From NCBI GenBank assembly GCA_027605045.1, contig JAQFWX010000006.1, forward strand, positions 682,001-746,000: DNA of 64,000 nucleotides. Reading direction: 5' to 3'. Made by a program: the position numbers and the translations under genes. Under the pieces are notes generated by a model. It saw only the letters and a list, made by a program, of their open reading frames with translations. It did not search any database and was not told where the DNA came from. Within the stretch, counting starts at the first letter, position 1. Each line of letters opens with the position of its first letter. Of this stretch, positions 55,801-64,000 are shown piece by piece. This DNA is from Phallus indusiatus. Lineage: Eukaryota > Basidiomycota > Agaricomycetes > Phallales > Phallaceae.

Positions 55801-58407
55801 GAAAAAGTCGGATAATGAGGTGTGAAGAGGTCGTACCGGAGTAGATCCTGACGGGTCTTGAATGCCAGAAAAGAATGAACCGAACGGGTTGAGTGTCGAC
55901 CTGACATCTTCAATATCATCTTTAAAGATATTTTGTAGCGCGTGGATTGAGAGGGGTTCCTGCGCCGTTATGATCGCACCTACGATCATCTGGAACCTTT
56001 CTTTAAAAGGGGCGTATTGGGATTCTGGCTGGCTTGAGATCATTTTATGATATAATGCATACAACGACAAAGACGATTTTGACACATAGGTTTCCCAATT
56101 CTTCTGTATGAGGTCGGGAAGTGTTACGTCGTTATCGATGATCTCGCAGGCTGTCCGAGCCCATTGGAAAAGCCCTTCGGCTCGCTCGGCTAATACCTTC
56201 TGCCAATTTCCGTCTATTTTGTCCAAAATGGACGACATTGAATCCAGACGATTGGACACAAAGGCTTGGATATCGCGACGTGTTTCCTCCGCATCAACAT
56301 CACCCATTCGTTTACATGCGATATTGAATTTTCGACATTGAGCTTCAATGTCCTGTTCAGGGCGAGTAGTGACGATTAAACGATAATTCTTCGGAAGCTC
56401 GGCCCATCTATTGAAGAAGATTCCCGTGATTTCCTTGCGTTCTTTACGGTCCCCACTCTCGTCTAGCGCATCTACGACGATAACTACCGGTCCAATAGTG
56501 GTCACATGTTTCGAAGGCTCGACGATAAATTCCTTGAACTGTATTTCGGGTTCCTCAGTCTCCCGAATCGCAGTGTTCAGATTGACAATTTTGACCAATT
56601 CTCTTCGCCACGAGGCATCGCTATCTGCCAAGTCACGCGATATGGTGCTGAAAAGACAATTGCGCATGTTTGCCACATTCCTGTCGAAACAGAACATGGA
56701 CCCGAGTCGATTTTGTTCTTTGAACATTTGCGCGATGGTATGTGCTATCGTTGATTTCCCTACTCCCGCTTGTCCGCTCACAACGAGAATCTGTGGCGAT
56801 TTGTCGTCGTTGATATACTTCAATATATCATCGATCAGTGTTTTGCGCGTCCCAGGTAGGCATTGTTTTTTAGGTATCGGGGGAGTTCCGCCATAGCGCA
56901 TATCCTTAAGCAGGGTCAGACCAGCTTGTGAAAAACCGGATCATTAGCTTTGTTGATTATAGTACATGATCCTATCAACATACTCACCGACGTCCTCACC
57001 CACACGAAGTGTTACAATGCCCGTTTCAAGTGTAACCGAATCCCTCATGACTTGCATGAAGTGGTCGAATTTGTTGTTGAATTTTTCGATCTTGCTATCC
57101 ACGCTCCCGCCGATTCCTTTCACTATGTTTTTGACTATAGCTTTCGAATCAGAATCGCTCCATCAGTGATCTGGGTTTGCAACTTCGGCAATCCTGGATG
57201 ACTTGGCGCGGTCTGGGAGTCTCAGCTGAAACTCCCGGACCGCGCCAAGTCATCCAGGATTGCCGAAGTTGCAAACCCAGATCACTGATGTCGTACAATC
57301 GTAAGACAATGAGAGATGATAACAACCTGTATTTTCGGTGCTGTACGCTTGTATAAAATAAGCGCATTCAATCGTTTGGCGAACCACCGTAGAAAGCGTT
57401 TTAGATTGGGTCGCAGTGAGCTCAGGTAGTCGCTTCGCATCCGTGATGTAGTCGTAAACGTCCTTCAATTTTCCACATAGCTGATGGATTTTGTCATCAC
57501 GGTTTTTTTTCGAGATAATCGTCTAAACACATATGTAGTTTAGCATGTTAAGGACTAAAAGAATGAGTTTTTTTTACCTTTGGGATGACAGACAGAATAC
57601 CCCACGCTACTTTCGCGTAGGGGCTTATCTAAAGAAACATTTGGAGGACGATAAAGATATAAAGTTATAACAAAATTTACCTCGGCGATATCATCTACTA
57701 TTCCTACGAAAACCTGAAATTTATCGATAAACGATGATAAGGCATCCTCATTATCATTGCAGGCCTGCGTTGCGGAGACGATAAGGTCGGCGACCTCAGC
57801 TTGGATTTCATGACTCGGTAGGTTTTCTGCGGTTTCCAATCCTCGTTGCACCACCTCCGAGACGACGTCGAGTGCTTTCTCAATCTTGAATGTCAGTCGA
57901 CAGTTTCCGGCAATGTCTAATTCACATGAACCTGAAATCATGTAAGTGCTATACTACCGGTGATGCTTCTGGTGAGGATTGAACTAACAAGAACTGTCTT
58001 GTGTCTTGAATAAGTCAATGACCTGGTGTGTACACGAGCCAATGGCGATGTTCCGAGTAAATCGATGAACCCGGAAGATTGTAAAAGTTAGGACAATGTC
58101 GTCGGTAAGTTTGTCAGAACTGCATTATGATGTAAGGTAAGCATTGAAACAGATTGTAGCCTTTGACGTACAAGGCAAAAGCCTCGCCGTTCCAGGTGAC
58201 GCAGAGATCGCGTTTGCTAAATGCACTCTTGGTACTTGTTCTCTCCTCGCTACCGCACTTGATCACTATTTGAAACTTGGGAGTGCATTTCGATAAGGAT
58301 GGAGGGTTGATCAAACGAACATCTTTATTCGGATGAGATAAAACCGAGACCCTGAACGAGAAACTCGAATTACCAGATATTTTGATACCTTCTGTTGAGG
58401 CGGCCAT
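52897..58407 (-). CDS. NLR-C: C2-NACHT-WD40 STAND protein, intact
   Basis: Predicted NLR-like signalling NTPase; the cleanest copy in the array. Exons: 58374-58407, 58172-58322, 57989-58119, 57681-57931, 57578-57628, 57347-57522, 56988-57157, 55396-56924, 53223-55342, 52897-53170, giving 1,628 residues with phases agreeing at every junction. Order: C2-like domain (TPKFQIVIKCGSEERT, FRVHRFTRN), helical region with RDDKIHQLCGKLKDVYDYIT, NACHT exon 322-831 with Walker A GQAGVGKST at 372-380 and Walker B VVIVVDALDES at 468-478, then divergent WD40 repeats (832-1538), then the tail with LFWVPDKM and FVHGSDWTKCK. Start chosen at MAASTEG, conserved in A and B; an ATG two codons upstream is not. The first intron is 51 nt without a stop; retention would add 17 residues resembling a C2 strand. 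A MITE lies in the intron before exon 7. Confidence 0.87.
57161..57290. mobile_element. Palindromic hairpin MITE in an NLR-C intron
   Basis: 130 bp made of two 60-bp arms that are inverted copies of each other (one mismatch) around a 10-nt centre. The ends are CATCAGTGATCTGGG. Comparison with NLR-B (43008-43015) shows the empty site, and gives a 2-bp duplication TC on each side. It is too short to code for anything. It lies immediately before the 3' splice site of the NLR-C intron 57158-57346, and the duplicated bases recreate the AG acceptor. Confidence 0.85.
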
Positions 58408-60985
58408 CACCAAAAGACCGTTGAATAATTGTAGTAAGAACGCTGCGACGATTTGTGGATGTGAAAATTTCGTTCCAGAACAACTCGAGGGTGTGGACCT
58501 TATATTCCTAGTTCATGCTTGTTGCCTCGTTGTTTCGTGACCTTTCCTTCATTTTTGAACTTAGACCTTCATACATGATGCTGACACGATTTCTAATATG
58601 GATAGTGTTAAAGAAATTGAAAGGCTCCGGCCGCGGCTGATGATCCTAATTCGGAAGCAAATCACTACAGTCACATCACATCACTCACGACAGACCCTCA
58701 GGCTTTATTTCAACCCAGTGCCCACAGTCACAACTTTTTTTGCACCCATAATTAAAAAGGACGTTCCAACTCACCATACATTTTAGACAAGCATCAAAAT
58801 CACATCGCCGAACGCGTTAGGAAAAGGCGTCCCGTGCGTTTGAAGTTTGCTGATTCGTTTACATCCTTTTTTCGAGGCCTATCTTTCCTGTTGATGTATA
58901 TCCTGTTTTATGGATGGTAGCATTTGATTTGAAAACGATCATCAATATCGCCTGCCGCGATCCGAATCCCACCCTTAGTCGGAAATTGTTTCACGAAACT
59001 CAGCGAAGTTAATATACACGGTCCATCGGTGCTGGTGGCTTGTAAGTTATCCATCCGCTCAGTGACCGGTCTCTCTCACCGGTATCACCTCGAACTATCA
59101 ACGCACACTATAGCATGTTCTCGACCCGCAAGACGTCAATTCGAAACTTTTTATCCTGAATGGTGATAGCCTGTATCTTTGGCTAGGATCATATACTCTC
59201 ACTTTCGACATGGGCAACATGTCATAAGTACAAGAAACGTATCTGGTTCGTCTCTTCGCATGGACAACGAGGCGAGCCCTTTTACGTGACCTTCAGGTAC
59301 ATAACATTCATTCTACACGTCGTTTGGTGAACGACGATAGACACGCTTGACTACAATCTCATCTTTGCTGTCGGTACTTCTACGTTCATCACCGGCAAGT
59401 TTTTGTAAAGAAGCTCCGGGTTCCTACGTATTCACACAAGTGTGCACTGCTCTCTAGTTCCCATTTGGTCTCAAGTCTGGACTGATGTTGGTCTCCAAAA
59501 GCATTTTGTTTTGATCTAAACGCTAGGCTTGATTACTCCCTCCACTTTGTTCTTCCCATACTCGTCCTCCGCGGATATGTACTCTGCCATTATGCGTTGT
59601 TTCGTTATCTCCTTTGCAATTGCTCAAAAATCTCTCAGTTTGTTTGATATATGTCAATTACTTCTCGTATAGCACGACCGTGTGGATATATACATACTCG
59701 TTTTTCGGTCTAGCACACATTACTACATCAATACTGCCCCCTTATCTCCTGACGCTCCTCGAACATGTTGAAGTGAACCTTCAGTTTCTAAGACTATGGG
59801 TTAGTGAGACGTTCAGGAGACGAAACCACAATGCGATACATACATGTTTGTATATATATTCACACGGCCGATTTAGCGACACATGTCCTGCGAGCTGGCG
59901 TCGACGCGCACTGTGAAGTGACTTGTGTCAATACGAAGGCACAGGACGCTTGAGCTACCCATCGAGCGGTTTGGCTGAAATGTTTGTGACGAGTGCTAGT
60001 GAATTTGAACTGGGGATCATAATGGATTTAAATTCACCATCCGAGCCTGGTAGATATCATGCTTATCTGGAGATCATTTTGAGTCGTTTCGGAGCTGTAT
60101 AAGACAACGGATACGTCGAATAAACGTAATACTCACAATGTCTGGGCATTGGCGTCAGAATAACGTCAAAACTGGGTTGAACAAGTAGATGAGAAGAGCG
60201 CCGCTTCTTTCATCGGAATTGTATGGTGCGTCTTCGTCAGGTATCGTTCAGTGGCCTGTTATACATCACCGCGAATGTATTTAATCAAAGTCTACACTTT
60301 GTGGGTTAGAATTCAGCGAGAGTATGATGGTAGTTTGCAAGCGCATACGTGACCTAAGGAAAGGCTGACTTCGATAAGAGGTCGAGAAGAAACGCATAGG
60401 TTACAAGTCTGATGCTTCTTCCGAATCTGTCAATAGCGAGATCTGGTGACATATCTGTCTCCGTTTAGTTACGTTGGATAAACGATTGTAGTAGCGAACA
60501 TCCATGGGGCGGGGACGGATTTGGGTTATGTTCGACGGTTTCAATAGTTTCTTCGGGTTAGCTGTGCCGTTTGTAGAGTAGTCGGTAGTAAGAGACAAGG
60601 AGATGGCGGTACGAAGTTAATGTTCATTGCGATCGCGGACCTGGGCCAATGCCCCAAGAGCACAATGTATGTATCTCGTCTGAACAAAGTGTAGCTACCC
60701 ATTGACAAACCAAGTGTAGGCTAAAGTAAACGGAATGTCAATGTACTGTGCAACGACGTTAAAAGATCCGTAGCGGCTCAGAAGTAGACACGATATGCCG
60801 TTGCGCTCAAAGCGTCCGGAATCGGTGGCGGAAAGGCGGCCTGCTTGTCACATCCTCTTCTGGCATATCCAGCGATAGCTTCTCAATTTTGATATGGCTT
60901 TGTACGACGATTGATGCGGCTTTTCCTTTGAACAAGAATGGCGAGGACTTGCTAGACCGGATTGAAAGACACTGACTAGAATACC
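58408..60985. repeat. Duplicated NLR upstream flank, copy 3
   Basis: Upstream flank of NLR-C, which must contain its promoter. Collinear with 44154-47000, and from 59510 on also with 1-2000. No frame is conserved in all three. Short A/T-rich runs are present, but I cannot assign a TATA box. Confidence 0.6.
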
Positions 60986-61228
60986 CGCGACAGGAGAATG
61001 TCAAGTGAAGTTGATGAAGGAAACCGTCAAGAAAATAGGCGCCCAATGTGTCAACCCGCCGTCAATCCTTAAGCTTTAAATTTGCCGACATACATAGGTT
61101 TGTTCTTCTCGTTTCATTCATACCCGTCCTTTGCTGCCACATACATAGTATTCTGCCTTCATGGGTCCATTCGTTGACCGCTTTTCTCATAATCTCTCAT
61201 TTTATCTTACACGTCGGTAAACTATTCT

Positions 61229-61754
61229 TGTTAATCATAACCTCACTGGGGAGATGATCAGCACGCCAATAAAAATCAGTAGTTATATACTTGTATTATA
61301 GTAGTATTTATTGTAAACCTGCGCGATCGTCGAACGAGGAAGGATATAGAGGGTAGAAAATGGATATAGAATAATTCTACGAAGAAAGCTTTGTATCTAC
61401 AGGGAGCTTTATATAATAAAGAGAAAATGTAGAACAAAGCAGCGAATAAATGAATAAGAAACAAAGAAATGACCATATAAGGAGAAGGGAACGTAAAGGA
61501 AGGGGATGCATAAAGGAATACGGGAATGTGCGAATGCGCACAAAGGAACTAAAAATACACCCAGGGAGACAAACGAAGGGATGACACTACATCCGCTGTA
61601 CACGGGTACCGACCCTTACATTATATCAAGCACCCAGCTAAGAAGTGACGCACGGGGACGCGGACGAAAAATGTGCAATGACCAGCAAGTTCCTATTGAA
61701 TGCTATGCATTATCGGCGCCCTCGCGAGGAGTCGCGACGCAACTGTGATTAATA
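61229..61754. mobile_element. Possible degenerate solo LTR
   Basis: 526 bp present in the NLR-D 3' flank but absent from the matching NLR-C flank (52640-52650). Its ends are near-inverted: TGTTAATCA and, read inward from the right, TATTAATCA. It holds an AT-rich half and a half with gggtaccgacccttacatta. No clear target duplication is left, and the right end lacks a perfect CA. It is clearly an insertion or its partner a deletion; calling it an LTR is tentative. Confidence 0.4.
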
Positions 61755-62027
61755 TTTGATTCATGACCGGGACCTTTCATGACGCGCCCGAGTGTCTTCT
61801 GAATAATTCGACCCTCAATTTTGGGGAGGGTCAATTTTGTGAATGTGCTTTCAGTCCTTTGCACCCAGATCTAAAGCCGGAATAATATTCATTGTTATAT
61901 ATCTCCTCCGATTTGAACGTTGAGGCGTTCCGCATAGACGAGTAACATTAAATTCTGGTAATATGAAGTATATACATCCGATTATTTATACAAACCCACA
62001 GCCTGTATTGAGAATTCTGTTTTGAGT
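61755..62027. repeat. 3' flank of NLR-D
   Basis: Matches 52620-52896 almost base for base, with the block aattcgaccctca.ttttggg near 61805 and gaagtatatacatccga just before the stop codon. It should contain the end of the NLR-D transcript. Confidence 0.65.
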
Positions 62028-64000
62028 TTAGTTGTTTCCCGATTTACATTTTGTCCAATCAGAACCATGTACGAAATTTGCGAAATTTAGTTTTGTATAG
62101 TTTTGATGTGGCGTATGCGTCATGCATGGAAACCAGAACCGCTCTCTCATCTTGTCTGGAACCCAAAACAAAAGCTCATTCTGAGAACCACGACACCATC
62201 CATCATGCAGGATAATATCAGCGAAAGCGGGAAGCAAAGCTTTTTTCCAGGCCGTTAATGCGTAATCCAAAATCTCCAACTTGGATGCCGGTATTCTGAA
62301 TGCCTATCTGAGTAAATCATATTGAATCTAAGTGATACCAAACTTACCCCGCAGTATCGGAATCATCAGCGGCGGACGAAGAAGCGTTGTATAGAGTAGA
62401 CATTATCTCATACGTATCCAAGTCCCAGACGTAACATTCCCTAAAAGGTCTTTTAACTATAAGATGTCTTTTCCTCAAAATGAGGGCTGTTATCTTCATA
62501 GACCACGGGCATGGAATTGATTTGGTGACCATGGTTTTGCATTGTATGTCCCAGATATTGACGCTGAGGTTCCCTCGAATCCCCATATTAGACGCCATTA
62601 TAATAATACATTTTGAGTCATCGGAGAGCCAAAAGTCCTGGACCGATTGACCTAATGATGGGCTAGTGAGGAAGGTTTCGGTGTCCACATCGAAAACTTT
62701 TATTTCACTGGTATCAATCCATACCATATATTTCCCATTGGTGGATAGCCGCCATTCAGCAGTGTAACGTGATAATGGGAAAGAGTTCAATACTGCTCCC
62801 ATTGGATCCAATATCCTGACACAGTCCTCTGACTTATGCGTGCATATAAGATGTTTCCCGCTGGCAGAGACAGTAATCGGGATATAAGATTCGTGAAATG
62901 TAAATGTTTCCCCTACTCGGTTACCCAGTTCGCATTCCCGAACCTCCGCTTTATCGCCATAATTGACAAAAAAGCCGGTACCTCGTATAGGACGAAGGGA
63001 GTTTACTCTATATGAATATTTGATTGGACGACAAGTCAGTTTTCGGGTACAATAATCCCATATATTAATGGTTCCGTCATCTCCAAAGATAAGACAGTTG
63101 TCCGACCATACGAGTGCGGTAATTTCATTGACTGATCCGGTCACAACGATCTCGCCTTCTTTGTCGTTCCAGAGACAGAGTCCGCGACTGGTGATATATG
63201 CCACGCGCACGTTTTCCTCATCAGGTGAAACCTCAAGGGATTCTTCGTCCAAAAGCTCGGCTTTATGAACAATCGTATTCGTTGTGGTAATATCCGATAT
63301 TTGGAGGTAGCCTACTCCGTCCCGAGTCCAATAGTAAAGAATGAAATATGAACCCCGCAGCCAAATTGCTCCCACCGTCCCAATGCTGTGCGAGTGATCC
63401 TGTTCTATGAATTCATCCCATTTTCGAATATCGAGTGTTGTCCCGCCGAATAACGCAATTAATTTGGAATCATGTGAGAACCCCAAACACCGATTGTGTC
63501 CGCCTTCATAGCATCGACTGATCAATTCTCCTGTAGACACTCTCCAAATCCAGTACATGCTGAAGGAGCTAATAAGGAGGTATTGATCATCGGGGGAAAG
63601 ATCAACGCTTGTGGTGAACGATTTGTGCCGAATTTCAGTGACTTTAGTATTTGACGGTACATCCCAGATCGCTATTGTCGTGTCGTCTTGTCGAAAAGCG
63701 ATGTAGCTGTCAGTGAGTGACGGACTCGCGATCGGAGAATTGGAGGGTATGACACAGTGCTGTGTCTGATCTCGAGTATTCCATATGTACACGTTCTCAT
63801 CGCGATAAAGGGCAATCCAGTTTCCGTTGGGAGAAATCCTGTGGGAATAGTATTCCCCCTCGAAACGTTTAACAACCTGACAACTTTCTCGATCGAATAC
63901 GAGTGTTTCCTCTTCCGTCCGCCGCACTATAAAGCGCCCGTCCGAAGATATGAGGCAAACATTACACTTGGCACCCTCGTATTCCACTATCGTCCTTTCC
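62028..64000 (-). CDS. NLR-D: C2-NACHT-WD40 protein, 3' part (cut by window edge)
   Basis: C-terminal part of a fourth array member; the rest lies right of the window. Two exons are visible: part of the long WD40 exon (62348 to the edge) and the last exon (62028-62295), with a 52-nt intron. The frame is open to the edge (reading ERTIVEYEGAKCN at the left of the propeller) and ends FVHGSDWTKCKSGNN. It is closer to NLR-B than to the adjacent NLR-C: it shares GEYYSHRISPNG and YNASSSAADDSDTAG with B. It carries the octamer gacagagt once at 63174-63181, so it is an empty site for the hAT insertion in NLR-B. Whether its NACHT half is intact cannot be seen. Confidence 0.85.

Noticed and set aside
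57149..57468. 72-residue frames spanning the hairpin as NLR-C coding sequence
   Set aside because: The frames read through the palindrome by chance. Splicing at 57346 and 57158 matches the paralogue exon ends and keeps phase.

Overview
The window looks like a chromosome segment of a basidiomycete fungus, most probably Agaricomycetes. The evidence is many short GT-AG introns of about 45-65 nt, a fungal SRPK-like kinase, large C2-NACHT-WD40 STAND proteins (NLR-like, HET-E-related architecture), a chromodomain Ty3/gypsy element and a hAT transposon. I see no rRNA, tRNA or CRISPR. I cannot name the species from sequence alone.

Layout. 1-11.5 kb is mostly gene-poor, with one clear gene, an SRPK-like kinase (3319-4732, minus, one intron). 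From 11.5 kb to the right edge there is a tandem array of NACHT-WD40 genes, all on the minus strand: NLR-A (11501-16906), NLR-B (19989-44153, interrupted), NLR-C (52897-58407) and NLR-D (62028 to beyond 64000). By comparing the copies I derived a shared ten-exon structure. A and C each give an uninterrupted 1,628-residue reading. B would give 1,630 residues if its single insertion were absent. Flanking DNA is duplicated along with the genes. The first 2 kb of the window carries the same upstream flank, which suggests another NLR just left of the window.

The central feature is a four-level nest. NLR-B is split in its WD40 exon by an 18,758-bp hAT element (21152-39909) with an 8-bp target duplication GACAGAGT. 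The hAT transposase gene is split by a Ty3/gypsy chromovirus (29558-38264, minus; 5-bp duplication CACGT; the two 396-bp LTRs differ at one position that I could find). The RNase H region of that gypsy element is split by a 2,484-bp TG...CA unit (31753-34236, minus; 4-bp duplication GCGC). A second copy of this unit (23210-25732, plus; 4-bp duplication CCGC) lies in the left part of the hAT. The unit has the ends and TATA box of a solo LTR but carries two open reading frames, which is the most unusual thing in the window. Each interrupted host (NLR-B, transposase, gypsy pol) appears intact apart from its one insertion.

Other mobile DNA: a 1,209-bp CACTA-like element with 3-bp duplication GTC and dense CCACTG/CAGTGG subterminal repeats (17965-19173); a 130-bp near-perfect palindromic MITE at the 3' splice site of an NLR-C intron (57161-57290); and a possible degenerate solo LTR (61229-61754). 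The NLR proteins are expected to act as intracellular signal-sensing NTPases, probably in allorecognition or immunity. That role comes from family knowledge, not from this sequence.
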